This document shows positions 35,201 through 50,200 of a stretch of DNA of 64,000 nucleotides, in pieces; within the stretch, counting starts at the first letter, position 1; every line of letters starts with the position of its first letter. This DNA comes from Tenodera sinensis (lineage: Eukaryota; Arthropoda; Insecta; Mantodea; Mantidae), in NCBI GenBank assembly GCA_030765045.1, contig CM060972.1:755001-819000 (forward strand), written 5' to 3'. The notes beneath the pieces were generated by a model that saw only the letters and a program-made list of their open reading frames with translations, made no database searches and was not told the DNA's origin. The translations under genes and the position numbers were made by a program.

Positions 35201-38200
35201 CAGATATTGTTTCAAAAATTAAAAAAACAAGTAATAGAAGACCTAAGTTCTGGTCACAGAGCAGTAATTGGTGATATAAAACTACATAATACAAATAACA
35301 GTCAAAATCACACAAATCTGTATTGGAACTTCAAAAAAGCAGATTGGAACAAATATAAAACTGAACTGGAACATAAATTTAAAGAACAAACAAATTCACA
35401 GCTGCATGACCACCCAGATCATATGAACAAAAATTTCTGTAAAGTCATCCTACAAACTGCAAAAAAACATATTCCTCGGGGAAGAATAAAAAATTTCAAA
35501 CCCTTTTGGAACCCCCAGTTAGACGAACTAAAAAAGCAAAGGGATATAGTTAGAAATACAGCTGAACAAACAAAAAACATATCAGATACACAAATATGGC
35601 GAAAGAAACGTGCCTTACTAAAGAAAGAAATTAATACAGCTAAAAAGAATCACTTGAATAATTTCTTAGAAAAAATGGATTATAGGACAGATGGCAACAA
35701 AGCCCATAAGTTCATAAAAAATGTCAAGGACAGGAGAGAAAGCAACAGCACACCTATCATACACAACAACAAAGTATTAATAAATGATGCAGCCATAGCC
35801 GAAACATTCAATAAGTATTATGCTAATTCACATAAAGTAACAAGAAATAATAAAAAGGAACGTAAACAATTTAAGAAAGATTTGAAACAAGAAAGAGAAT
35901 GTAATCCTAACACTCAGTGCAATATCTTTTTTTTTTTTCAAGGAGGCCATGGATGATTGTTTGAAAGTTGCAAGTTTTGTTTATTCCTCAGTATTTAAGA
36001 ATTTTACAGTGTGTATCATCTGTTGTTCTTGTGCTACGAGTGGAAATAGAAGAGGTTTTGAAGGATTTCTCCGTACCCAGTCCGGGTTTTACTCGGGCCA
36101 CTTGGATTTTAACAAAAACCTGGAGCAAACTAAGGTAACCTAAAAATGTCTTCTCCAACGATTAACCCAACTCAAAGTTATTCCTCAATTGCAAAGAGTG
36201 GATCGACTAAAGATCAGGCAATTGTAATTGAAGCATATGTTGGTATCCCTCTTAAAGAATATATTTATGCTATTGGCAAACTGACTGATCCTTCTCAAAT
36301 TCGATTTGTATCCAGAATCTCAAATAAGAGAATTTGCATTTACTTAGCGAGTAAACAACTGGCTGAAACTCTATGTAACCAACTTCCTAAAATTAAAGTT
36401 AGCAACGTTACATTGACATTGCGGCCACTCCTAACTAAACAACATAGAATCATACTGTCAAACGTATGCCCAGTTATACCCAACTCTGTTCTTGAACATG
36501 CTTTTAGCAACTTTGGAATTAACACCACCTCTGCAATAATGCATATTCGAGCAGGATTTAACCTCCCAGGTTACTCTCACTTACTGAGCTTCCAACGTCA
36601 ATTCTATGTTCAACCTGAGGATTTTGAAAAGCTTCCAGATAGTTTTGAGGTGCATCATGAGGGTACTGCATACTGGATATATGTATCTTCAGATGCCCCA
36701 ACGTGCTTTGTGTGCAAGATGGAGGGTCATTTGGCAAAGCAATGCACTCAACAAATTACTGAACTGCCTATACCTACCACTATCGACTCTAACACTGTAG
36801 ACTTTCCTCCTCTCTCACCGAGAATGGTGCCCCCTGATGAGCCTCCTTGTCTAAAGAGGGGGCCAATGTGAAAACCAGTCTAACAGAGCTAACATATTCC
36901 GACTCCAATGTTGGACCATACTGTTCCTGGTGCTTCCTCTAGCACAGCATTGCAATGTATGAACATTCCTCCGAAACAGACTAACGACCAGCCTCTGGCA
37001 CCTCACGCTTGTGCAAAACGTCCACTTTCCACTACCAGTAGTGCTGATACAGAATCGTCTGAGGGGCCTGTCAGCTATCACTCTCACCTGTCTCCAAAAG
37101 CTGAATCATCTGTTGAGGATATTGTCCAAAAGCACAAATCTACCCCGCTAGCCAAAAAACCAAAACCTTCAGATGCTGTGCTATCTATGAGTAAATCACT
37201 TTCGTCCATCAAACCGATGCTGCGCCAAGTGAATTTATTTTCACCTTTACTCAACTTTGCAGCTTCTATGAGAACACATACAGGTCAAGTGACTTCACCA
37301 AAGTAGCCCTAACCTATGCTACTGATTTGCAAGGAATAGTGGAAATGCTTCGCAAGATATATCCCCACCTTACAGGCAATAGTATTAAAAATTGCACAAC
37401 CCGACTACAAAAGAAACTGTCATTTATAGAGAGCAGTACTGATGTACCAAAATCATCCCCTATGGATACTGATGGGCTGAAGGGTCTCTCTTCATAATGA
37501 AGTGTGAACTCACCCTACTACAATGGAATATCAATAGTTATCACTTACATCTTGAATACCTACAGCTGCTTTTGCATTCCCACAATCCCTTATTCTTTGT
37601 TTACAAGAGACCAACTTCAATGAAAATTATATAGCTCCCCTTAAACAATATTCTGGATATCATCGTAAACGCACAGGAGCTTGGAGAGCAAGTGGCAGTG
37701 TTGTGACTTATATTAAAAATAGAGAAACACCTCTTAATACTCCATTGGAGGCTGTAGCTGTGTCTGTTTTTTCAACAACAGAGATCTGTATTTGCAATCT
37801 TTACCTCCCAAACAGTATCACTTTTGATCTATCTATGCTTTATGCACTGATTACTCAACTGCCTAAACCATTTGTACTACTTGGTGACTTTAACAGTCAC
37901 AATCCTGTATGGCAGTGAAAAACTTGATCACCACGGGAAAATGTATGAAACTTTGTTACTTCGGATATAACACTCCATAATCTTCCAATGCCAACCCACT
38001 ATGATATCTACCATAACAGCTACAGCTGCATTGATCTCACCATGTGTTCTTCCAGCATAGCACACTTATTCCAGTGGTCCTATTCCACCCATCAGGGTAG
38101 CGATCACTTTCCGATCACCATCTCTGCTCAACATTTTACACCTACTTCTCAATTACGGTTTCCCACTTGGAAGCTTAATAAAGCAGATTGGAATCTTTAT

Positions 38201-41200
38201 AAAGATTTATTTTTAAAAGCTTTGCAACAGCCTCCAATTCCTGACTTGTTTCCACAAATGGATATCGATGAAATTGTTCTAAAATTCTCTACCACTCTAG
38301 TTGGGACGGCAGAACGTTCTATACCTACAACCAGATCTGGCAACTACAACAGGACTGTTCCATGGTGGAATGAAAAATGCCAAGAAGCTGTTAAGTTAAA
38401 ACATAGGGCATACTATAAATACAAACAAAATCCTACCTTAGTCACAAAATCTGGGTTCCAGCAACTTCGAGCTGCTGCACGGCGTGAAATTAAAACGAAG
38501 CAAAAGGGATTCTTGGTTGACCTACGTCTCATCCCTTACCAACAAAACTTCTCAGACTGAAATGTGGCATAAACTCCAAGCTATTTGTGGTACACGTTGG
38601 AAACCTTCGATCAATCAGCTTCAAAGAACACCCTCTGACGAAGCCATCACTGAACCACAGATTATTGCATCTACCTTTGTATTGTATTGTATTGTATTAC
38701 ATATACCTTTTCTACTGTATCCAGTAAATCCAAGGATAACCAGGTAGACTTTCTAACTCTTTGCCCCTTACGAGCAACCCTTTCCTCGGCTTTCACAGAT
38801 TTCAGCCACCCCTTCAACGAAGACCTTACAATGGATGAAATGCTTGCTGAATTACATCACTGTAAAAGCAAAAGCGCTGGACCTGACAACATTCCTTATG
38901 CACTTCTTATAGAACTGCCACAGAGGGGGTTACAGTATTTATTGAAGTTATTCAATTACATCTGGAAAGCACAACACTTTCCCAGTCAGTGGCGATCGTC
39001 CATTGTGATTCTTATACCAAAGCCAAACAAGGATCATTTGAATCCTAACAACTATCGCCCTATTTCACTGACATGCACCGTGTGTAAACTGCTAGAGAGG
39101 ATCATTAACAAAAGATTGCGATGGTTTTTGGAACACAACAAATTCTTCAACGATTTACAAAGTGGCTTCCACCAATACAGATCTACGTTAGATACCTTGA
39201 TAATACTGGAGTCTGAAATTTGCAATGCTTTTGCCAGTCATCAGCCCATGCTTACTGTGTGCCTCGACATTGCTAAAGCCTATGATACGGTGAAATGTCC
39301 TCACATCATTCTAAAACTCCTTAAGGCCAACGTCAAAGGAAATATGCTTGCATTTATTGTTAACTTCCTTCAAGATCGAAGGATGTGTGTGAGAACCAAT
39401 GGTGTCTTGTCACAAAGTGTTGTCCTTGACAATGGTATACCACAGGGCTCGGTATTGAGTGTAACACTGCTTTTAGTGGCTATTAACTCAGTATTTTCAT
39501 GTCTTCAACCTCCATTAAAAGTTGTGCTGTTTGCTGATGACCTGACCATTGTAAAGGAAAGAATATTACTACTACACAAGAGATACTACAATCAACACTC
39601 AACAATTTTAAAAATTGGAGCCAAAACACTGGCCTTATTTTTTCTCCCCAAAAAAGTAAAGCTATTCTTTTCTCCAGATTGAAAACTACTAGCCCAAACC
39701 CTATTACCAACCTCCAACTCCCAGTGGTAAATACCGTTTGTATACTGAGCATGCACTTTGATCTTAAGTTGACTTGGATACACCATCTTAAGTTTCTTAA
39801 AGCTGATTGTGTTCGGCGGCTCAATCTTTTAAAAGTCTTATGTGCCAAAGGGTGTGGAGCCGATCTCAGTGTTCTACTTCACACTTACAGAATGACCATC
39901 CTCTCCAAGTTGGATTACGGTTCTATTGTTTATAACTATCATCATCATCAGCCACATGCTAATCATGTGTTACATGCGTGTTACATATTGGCAACATACC
40001 GTTGCTATGGAAACACCTTAGCTCTAAGTGGTCCTTCGTTTCGTTGCTATGAGCAGTGCAAAGGCGCATTGATCCCCTCCCGTTCATTTATGCTTTTCCC
40101 CACATGCTTAACATCTGTCAATCCCCTTCATAATTGGCACTGAGTATAGGTTTCACTTATCTTTTATAATTTGTGAACTTAATCACAAAGCAGGTTTCAT
40201 AAAGCTTGCATCTCCCAACTAACTTGTTCACAAACATTTGCAGGGACTTGTTTTAATCAGCATATATTTTAGAAAATGTAAGATTATGTTTGTTAATTTG
40301 ATTGCAGCTTTCAAGGACTTTGCCAAACCATTGTCGTGGCATAAGAATGTCTGGGAGCTGGACACAGATCAGAGTAACAACGGTTTTCAAAATGAAGACC
40401 TTATTGTGTGGATGCGTACTGCAGCATTACCAACATTTCGCAAACTGTATCGTCGAATTGACCACAACATGGATGGCTTTCGTGAAGGAATGCCAATGGG
40501 CAACTACACCCTCTATGTTAACTACAGTAAGTTATTGTATGATAAAATGATTGCTTACAAATGATTTGAAATTTAAATTTATTGTCCATAGATAATTTTA
40601 CATGATATCAGACATGTCCATTTAAATATTCCAAAAAATACTCTTATCCTGAGATAAGTTACAGAGCTGCAATAACAAAAGAATAATAATGTATAAATAG
40701 TTATAGATATAAGTAATTATAAAGTTATAAAATATACATACTGGAAATTATATTACTCTTATTGTGATTACCTTACGCATTGAGATGATAGTGTAAATGT
40801 TGAAAATGTGCTCCATTGCGCTGTAGGCAGTGTTCATAACGATCACGCAGATTTTCCAACATATTGTGGAACGCAGAATGAGACGATCTTCTGACATAAT
40901 ACAGGCACAGTTTCGGGTGGATCTGGACAATTGAAAACCTTCTCCTTTAACATTCCTCACACTTAAGCATCAGCCCCGCAGAAAGGTTCCTTGCAGCATA
41001 GCCGTAGACTGTCGAGCGGTGTGGCAGGTCACCCCTATTCATCTGCATGTTCCTAGCACGACAAAACCTTCTGCCCGATCACCCTGTTCCTGGTTACCAG
41101 TAAGAGGTGCACCATCATCATTCTTTATGAAATACGGACCTAGGACACCGTTTCCGGACACACACACGCACACTATGTAGTGGTGTCTGGCCTCTTGAAA

Positions 41201-44200
41201 CTTAGCGATTGATAAAAGCATTCAAGTGAATGTGACTTTCGTTGGAGAACCACATGTTGAACAAGAAATCTGGATCCTCGTACACCATGGCCAAAAATCG
41301 TGCACAATATTCTACCCTGACAAGCCTATTGTGCTCCGTCAGTCGTTGCCCAACTCATATTCGGTACGGAAATCCACCTATGTCTTTAAACAATCGTTGA
41401 AGTGGCGTATTGCTGATGTTTAATTTCAGGGATGTTCACCAAAGACTTCGCTTTGTAGACTGCAACACCTGAGTGAGGACATATTTGTGATTTTCATTTG
41501 TGGACACAGCTACTGGCCTACCAGACCTTACTTGCATTGACACAGTACAATACCCATACAATTAAATTTTTTAACAATAGATAGCATAACTGTGTTGCTG
41601 CCTTTTTGAAGTGTTCATGATATTGTTCCACCACTAACTTTAAACTCGGCCTGCATTGATAACCGTTTCCGTACGAGCGAAAATAATACTCCAATATAAA
41701 CACTTTCTCCTCTGTCACAAGACCCATTGTCATTTCCAATCACAGAGCACAATATTCTTTACACAACTAACAATATATCATGGCAATGTAACAACACGCA
41801 GACCCTCAGGCATGCACGTGTGCACTGTGTAATGAGTACTGTATGTTTTGGCGCATACCGTATTTTCCCACACAATAGCACACTTATGTTTAATAATGTT
41901 TATTTACCCATACTCAAACACGGTATAAATTTAATCATTAAACATTACAATTCATCTACTCTATATAAACATTTAGAATTAAATACTTCTTTAATTCTTT
42001 GTTAAATTTTGTACCCTGTTTATCCTTTATCTTACTTGGTAATTTGTTGTATAATTTCACTCCATTTATTAGCGAGTTATGTTTAGTTGTAGTTTTACTT
42101 ATCCTGTTGTTAGCTAATGCTGGATTTCTGACAATGAAGTCATTAATCCTCTTGCTCTCCAATATTTTCCACTGATGGATGGGGAGGGCACTAGAAGTGG
42201 CCGGGCATATTTGAAGGTGGTCTCGATCCATTTCCTCTTGCAGATCACATAGAGGACAGAGTGGTGAAGAATACATCCCAATTCTGTTTAAATGTTTTGC
42301 CAGACAATCATGTCCTGTAATCAACCTGAAGGTTACAACTGCCATTTTTCGAGGATACTCAGGAATTACTGTTTGAATGTTTGGTTCTTTTATTTTTTGA
42401 TTTTTCATAGTAATATTCTGCAATAATTTTTTTGAATTCAGAGTTGACTAATCTTTTAGCTGCATAAAATGGTAGATTAACTATAGATTTCTGCACATTG
42501 CCGGTACCCTTTTTAGCAAGAAAATCAGCTTTGTCATTACCACTCAGTCTACAGTGAGCTGGTATCCATTGGAAGACTAGGTGTTTTTGAAGTGCTGTTA
42601 GATGGGTAAGGATTTTTCAACATTCTATAATTAAGAGGTAGAACTGGAACTTAAAAATTCAATGCCACAACTGGGATTTGCACCACAGACCTTCCACACA
42701 CGGCTTGTGTGTTTAAAAACACCAACAGTAAGTTTGTTGGCATAAATAAATAATAATTCTATAATTGTTTGGTTTTTTGGTGACAACTTGGAAGTAATTG
42801 CTATAATTGCTGCCCTGGAATCTGAGAGAATAACTGCTTGATGAAAATGTGAAATTCTATGCAAAAGATTTTGTAGGGCCATTCGAATTGCTTCAATTTC
42901 TCCATGAAAGTTTGTAGTTCTATAATTAAAAATTTGTAATAGGAAAAGAGGTGACATGTGACTCCAGCACCTGCTCCATCTCGGTTTGATATCAATGATC
43001 CATCAGTATAAATATGGAGCCATTCATGTTCTGGAAATCTAGTATTGATTGTCTCTAATGCCAATAATTTTAGAACACTAGTTGGAGTATCACTTTTCTT
43101 AACTTCTTCTGTCAGGTGTAAATAATATGTGATGTCTAATGTTTGTGTCGGATTGACTTTAGATATGAAGTTTTCCTTTGAATTAGGAAGGTCTACATTC
43201 TTCTTGATGTCTTGAATTTTGGAAAGAAAGCTCTTCTGAATCTTTAGTGTATGTGTAAAATTTCTCTTGTGCCATGTATTGAATGGGAGTCTGATCAACT
43301 TTTCGTGTTGAATAAGAGCTGCTTTTTCTATTTCATATTCAATGGGATATTGGTTGGTTGGTATTTCCATAGCTGCTATTGGTGTGGTTTTGATAGCACC
43401 TGTAATTAATCTCAGACTTTGGTTTTGAAAGATTTGAATCCTTTTTGTGTTTGCTGTTACAAGAACTTCACTGCAGTAAGTAAATAATGGCTTTATATTA
43501 TACATTGTATGTTGTGTTAAGAGTTGCTCTGGAACATCCCCACTTCATTCCTGTTAGACGTTTTAACAGTGAAAGGCGCCTCTCTGCTCTTTGTATTACA
43601 TTTTCTATTTGTTTGGTCCATGTAAGTTTGGTATCAAATGTAACTCCTAAATATTTTACTTCCGTTGTTTCTGGTAATTGTTGACCCTCAAAATTTAGTT
43701 TTATTTTTAGCTGTTTTTTTCTAGTGAAAAGATTTGGTAGTTTGATTTTGTTGTATTAACAGTCATTAAATTTTCTTTGGTCCACTTTTGTAGGTTGTTT
43801 AAGGATTGTTGCATGCTTTTTTCTAAAGCACATCCCACCCTTAGAAGACAGTGCACGTTAAATGGAGCGCAGTGTTGCAACATGTACTAGTTGCGAATCT
43901 TTCTCCACGCGCGACCGCGAGGTGGACGGAGTCCTGTACTTAGTCTTTCAATTGCTGCTTGACGGACACTCTTGGTATCCCTCCACGCCTTTGTCACTGT
44001 ATGGCCTAAATTCACAAATGACTCCTCTGTATAAACAATTGATTTCCCTCTGGTCCCTAAACTTTTTTATTTATTTTAGATATTTATGTCGTCATCTGAT
44101 GGTATCGTCTGTTTCTATTAATATGCACTTGTTACCTCTTCTTTCATATTCGGACCCCAAATCATGTAAGAATCGACTAAGAGTGGCCCTTGAGAAAGTT

Positions 44201-47200
44201 GGTAGGGTCTCATCACTGTTGACCCGTGACAAAATTATATTCAGCTTGGAACTGTAAAGAAAGAACAATTCGCCGCACTCCACATTGCACTATTCACTAT
44301 ATACTTCTTTTTTACCCCGCCCTTTTTGTTTTCTTTTTCGATAGCGTTCTTAGAGGTCCTTTCATTACTTCCTTTTTAATCCTATACACTACTGCTTCTG
44401 AACACCTGATAGCCTTAGCTGTTTCTTTTACTACCTTACTTACCCGCATTTTACTTGAAAAATAATCTAACACCTTCATAATTATTTGGCATTCCTTACT
44501 TCTTAATTTACCAATATATCGTCTCTTCCTAGCTTCCCCTTCCATAGCTACAAATATTTACGGAAAATATTAAATAAATAATGCGATAACAGCTCACAGA
44601 TTCCACACATGATTTCTTTCAAACTAATGTTAGTGCTGCTCCATATACTATCTTCTGTGTCAGGCCTGGCACGAGAGTACGCTGAATAGATGAATACCTT
44701 TTGTTTACCCTACTCGATGAAAGAAAGAAGTTACAGCCTTTTGGTTTATTTTAAAAACTTTCTCCAACCCTCCTCAACATTTGTTCTCGCTTGGTCCCCG
44801 ATGTAAACTCAATAACAAAAAAGTTTCACCCTGCGTAACGTTTACAGTGCACAGGTACAATTTTATTCAGTTCTACTCTTTTTGTTTGTGTGAGACCACC
44901 CGCATTCCATTGTAGAAGTCTGATGTTAGATCTTCTATTAATATAATGTTTTGGTTCTCGAGAAGTAGTCCCCGCCCGGAGATCCGAATGGGGGACTATT
45001 TTAACTCCGGAACATTTTACCCCTCGAGGCATTTCATAAAAAAAGAGAGCAATAGCAGTAATAGTAACCGTGTTTTTAGAGAGCACCATATTTTTATGTT
45101 TTGGCGGTCACATCGCTCTCTCACAACCCCCAGAATGTCTGGGGGACCACACCTGTCGTTGGTTTACGAGTCTCACCGACCTCACCGGGAGAATTATCAA
45201 AATAAATTCACCGACCATATCCTCTGATTACCAATCAGAAGACGTATTACATGCCATGACAGGTCAGCATGTTAGGGGTTAAGGTTTTATAGAAAAATTA
45301 GAGAAATGGAGAGGTTGGAAAAATAAAGACTCCCTAGCCCTCAGGAACCCTCATAGCATCGGGGTCGGAAGAGAAGAAGAGATGACCAAGGTAAGATCAG
45401 ATAGAAAAGCTACAGTGAGGAGCAAAACACCAGCAAGTGGAAGTAATGTTCTGCTCAGCTTGGGTACCTTGTGGTCACTATCCACATATCCCCTAGACAC
45501 CAGTAAGTGGAGTAATGTTCTGCTCAGCTTGGGTACCTTGTGGTCACTATCCACATATCCCCTAGACACCAGTAAGTGGAAGTAATGTTCTGCTCAGCTT
45601 GGGTACCTTGTGGTCACTATCCACATATCCCCTAGACATCAGTAAGTGGAAGTAATGTTCTGCTCAGCTTGGGTACCTTGTGGTCGCCATTCACATATCC
45701 CCTAGACACCAGTAAGTGGAAGTAATGTTCTGCTCAGCTTGGGTACTTTGTGGTCACTATCCATATATCCCCTAGACACCAGTAAGTGGAAGTAATGTTC
45801 TGCTCAGCTTGGGTACCTTGTGGTCACCATTCACATATCCCCTAGACATCAGTAAGTGGAAGTAATGTTCTGCTCAGCTTGGGTACCTTGTGGTCACTAT
45901 CCACATATCCCCTAGACATCAGTAAGTGGAAGTAATGTTCTGCTCAGCTTGGGTACCTTGTGGTCGCCATTCACATATCCCCTAGACACCAGTAAGTGGA
46001 AGTAATGTTCTGCTCAGCTTGGGTACTTTGTGGTCACTATCCATATATCCCCTAGACACCAGTAAGTGGAAGTAATGTTCTGCTCAGCTTGGGTACCTTG
46101 TGGTCACCATTCACATATCCCCTAGACATCAGTAAGTGGAAGTAATGTTCTGCTCAGCTTGGGTACCTTGTGGTCACTATCCACATATCCCCTAGACACC
46201 AGTAAGTGGAAGTAATGTTCTGCTCAGCTTGGGTACCTTGTGGTCACCATTCACATATCCCCTAGACACCAGTAAGTGGAAGTAATGTCTGCTCAACTTG
46301 GGTACCTTGTGGTCACCATTCACATATCCCCTAGACACCAGTAAGTGGAAGTAATGTTCTGCTCAGCTTGGGTACTTTGTGGTCACTATCCATATATCCC
46401 CTAGACACCAGTAAGTGGAAGTAATGTTCTGCTCAGCTTGAGTACCTTGTGGTCACCATTCACATATCCCCTAGACATCAGTAAGTGGAAGTAATGTTCT
46501 GCTCAGCTTGGGTACCTTGTGGTCACTATCCACATATCCCCTAGACACCAGTAAGTGGAAGTAATGTTCTGCTCAGCTTGGGTACCTTGTGGTCACTATT
46601 CACATATCCCCTAGACACCAGTAAGTGGAAGTAATGTCTGCTCAACTTGGGTACCTTGTGGTCACCATTCACATATCCCCTAGACATCAGTAAGTGGAAG
46701 TAATGTTCTGCTCAACTTGGGTACCTTGTGGTCACCATTCACATATCCCCTAGACATCAGTAAGTGGAAGTAATTGATCAATGCTTCACGGGTGATCAGC
46801 AGTGTTGAATTTAAGAAGGTCAAGCTTTCGGCCATCGTCTACTCCATGGCCATCTTCAGGACTAAAAAGATGAAAAATTCTCCTCAGTTTTCCAAATATA
46901 TACTATGGTTTGGGTTGTATTGTCCTAGCCAATGCGCGGGTGATGGTTTGTGATTGGGCCTGCTGTCGAGAGGTGTGTGTATCCTTGGCTGAAGTGTTTT
47001 CCCGTGGGTACGAACTTTGTGCGGTGTTGCCGGTTGGGGTGTCTTCCTGCGGGTACGTATTTTGTTCAGGATCCATGGTGTTGCTGTTTCACCTACAGAA
47101 ACAGTCGCTGGCCTACCAATCCCAAGGTTGCGGGTTCAAATCTATGGTTTTTAAGTGTTCTTAAAAATGACGGCTCCATGTCAGTAGATTTACTGGCATG

Positions 47201-50200
47201 TAAAAGAACTCCTGCGGCACACCAGCAATGCTGATGTGATCCTGGCAGTTGACAGCGTTGTTAAACAACAAAATAATTTTAATTTTCCCTTCCTTTACCA
47301 CAGGCTCATTTGACTGCAGTTGCTGGGATTCGAACTTGCAACACTTAGCTTTAAATGAATGGCCAGTCCATTGCATATTCTCTAACAATCACGGCTATTC
47401 GAATTGCTTCAGCTAAGGTGCCTCCAAAAGGGATATGAAAACTGGTTTAAGAACTAGAGGAACAACGACATATGTAACAAAATAACTTGCCAATTAAAGG
47501 ATTAAGTATTCAACTGATCAGCACTAAATTAGATCCATAACTCCGTTATAATATGCTTGATATGTGTGGAAAATTTAACATTTTTATCTTCCATAATTTC
47601 AGAGAAAATGCATTTTAAGGAAACATTACAAACAAACAAAAAATGGAACAAAAACTCACTTTTATAAGTACAAGGGAGTTAGAATAACAAATTTGGATAA
47701 AAATGTACCTGAAATGTTAAAATCAATAATTAAATTAATATTTTTGTCACATATGCCATTTACACATGCATATTTATTTCAAAACTCTGAGAACTTCTCT
47801 TGGAGGGGTGAATTGTTATCAAGGAGTTCAGGACTTGATTTTTTTAACAGGATATGTTTTATAATTTAATCCAAAACAGGCGAGTTAATAACGCTACACA
47901 ACACTTATAATTTCCCGGAACATGTTTCAGAGACTGATTTTCCGCCATTATCAACCAAATCTTGACTGATAATGGAGGAGTGTTGTGTAGTGTTATTAAT
48001 CGACTCACATTTTTGGGTTAAATTGATTATAATAACACTGTTTTCAAACCTCCAAGAAAGATGTTTTATAATACCTATTGCATTTGTTTCAATCACTTCC
48101 ATAGCACAGTGGTTGCGTGCCTGCATGCCTGTCTCTGACACAGAGGACCTGGGTTTGATCCCCGGTGCCTGTGTGGGGATTTGTATTCCCCACTAGAAGA
48201 TCTGGCATAGGGTGCACTCAGCCTCGTTAGGTCCCTAAGGGGCCGATTGAGGAGAAGTAGTGACCCCAGGTCACAATGGCACATAACCAGCTGGGAGGGC
48301 TTAGGTCACTGACCACGTTCCGCCCTCCAGTTCTGCACCCTACTCATGATGCCTGTAGTGGGTAGTGGTGGGGGACGCAGCAACCGGGTGATAACCTTTG
48401 GCCAATGAAGGGCCGTTGCACTAGGAGTTGTTTTATTTTTATTGCATTTGTTTTTATTTTTTTTAACACTGGTTTTGTCCTACACATGTCTAATAATCAC
48501 TATAAACTAGTTGAAATATACAATACTAACAAAAACATACTCTATCACTCTTTTTGAAGATAAAATTCCAATGTTTACTATTTTTTGTCACACAGGCAGT
48601 ACTGATGCCAATCACTGCAGCATAAATTCCACTATAAAATAAGATGAATTTCATAATTTTAGTGCAGTTGGTTAAAAAGTTGATTTTTTTTTTCTGAAAC
48701 AGTGCAAATGAGTATTACATGCAGTACAGTTTTCAAAAATATATTAAACATATAGTTGTTGTTGTTGTTAGCTAATGCTGGATTTCTGACAATGAAGTCA
48801 TTAATCCTCTTGCTCTCCAATATTTTTCAATAAATACATATAGTAGAGTGCCACTAATCCAAACTAATTGGGACCAAGTCCTGTTCGGATTAACAAAAAT
48901 TCAGATTTGGTGGATTTTTGTCAAATACAACAACATATTGACTTTAAGTGTTTATGTGTTAAGTATTAAAATAATTGAAAGTAGTAATTTAGTGCAGTAT
49001 GTTGTAGTTTATCTTACAACTACATTTTGAGGCTCAAAAACCAATTACTGTAATGTTTTCATAAGCACTGTTGGCATCTACCTAGTGCGAGTGGCCTGAT
49101 GAAAGTTGCCTCTTCAACTCGTTCCAGTGTATTGCATCGAAAGAAGACCACTGACTTCACTTCTTAAGTGTTAATTTCCTTTTCCGTTTTGTTTTCTCGT
49201 TAACGTAAAAAATTGCATTCACACTTTGTTATGCACACTGTCTGCTGGTCTAGGCCTTCCATTTTTAGTTTTTGTGTATACGATAGCCGACAGATTTGCT
49301 GTTTGCTCCTGCAGCATTTATTTCATGTTTTCCATGCTAATAAATGTACGTTTTTACTTCAAAAACTAGTTTAATCTTAATCTTTATTTTTTTCCTGTTT
49401 TAGAATTCAACACAGATTGGTAGATATTTATTTCTATCCCTGTTTGGATTAACGGGGTTCAGATTGTGGGACTACTGAAGTTATAATGCAGGTCTAAATT
49501 AAACTACATATGTGACTTAAAACTTTCACGGCAAATGCTACTAATAATTGCTTCTCGGGTGATCAGCCATGTCAAATTTATAAAACCTTTTTGTTTAGAT
49601 GACATCAAAACAGATTTCCACTAAAATATGTGAATCAAATTTTAGCGTGAAATACAATATATGTGTGTGTGTACAGCTGGTGAGAACTAACCTGTCATTT
49701 GACAGTTTACATGATTCACTCACCTGCGTACAAGGCTAGCCCACCTCATCCAGTCGTGTTACAAACACATTGCACAACGATTAGTCAACTGGACAAGCTA
49801 GGACTAGCCTCGTTCTCAGGTGAGTGAATCAGCTAGCTGCCAAGTGCCAGGTTAGTTCTGTGTCACTCACCTGCATACAAGACTAGCCCACCTCACCCAG
49901 TTGTGTTACAAACACATTGCACAACGATTAGTCGACTGGACGAGCTAGGACTAGCCTCGTTCTCAGGTGAGTGAATCAGCTAGCTGCCAAGTGCCAGGTT
50001 AGTTCTGTGTCACTCACCTGCGTACAAGGCTAGTGCATCTCATCCAGTCGTGTTACAAACACATTGCACAACGATTAGTCGATTGGACGAGCTAGGACTA
50101 GCCTCGTTCTCAGGTGAGTGAATCAGCTAGCTGCCAAGTGCCAGGTTAGTTCTGTGTCACTCACCTGCGTACAAGGCTAGTCCATCTCATCCAGTCGTGT

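Larger units (their letters stand above)
35926..39935 (+). mobile_element. LINE-C: ORF1 and ORF2 of a jockey/I-type LINE, 3'-truncated
   Basis: 5' sequence 35939-36145, then ORF1 (36146-37305) and ORF2 (about 37498-39930). The junction with LINE-A carries a T12 run. The element stops inside the region after the RT thumb (LSKLDYGSIVY at about 39930), so RNase H, if any, and the 3' end are missing. A (TTGTA)n run with a frame break lies at 38678-38700. It differs clearly from LINE-A/B by having an ORF1. Confidence 0.85.
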
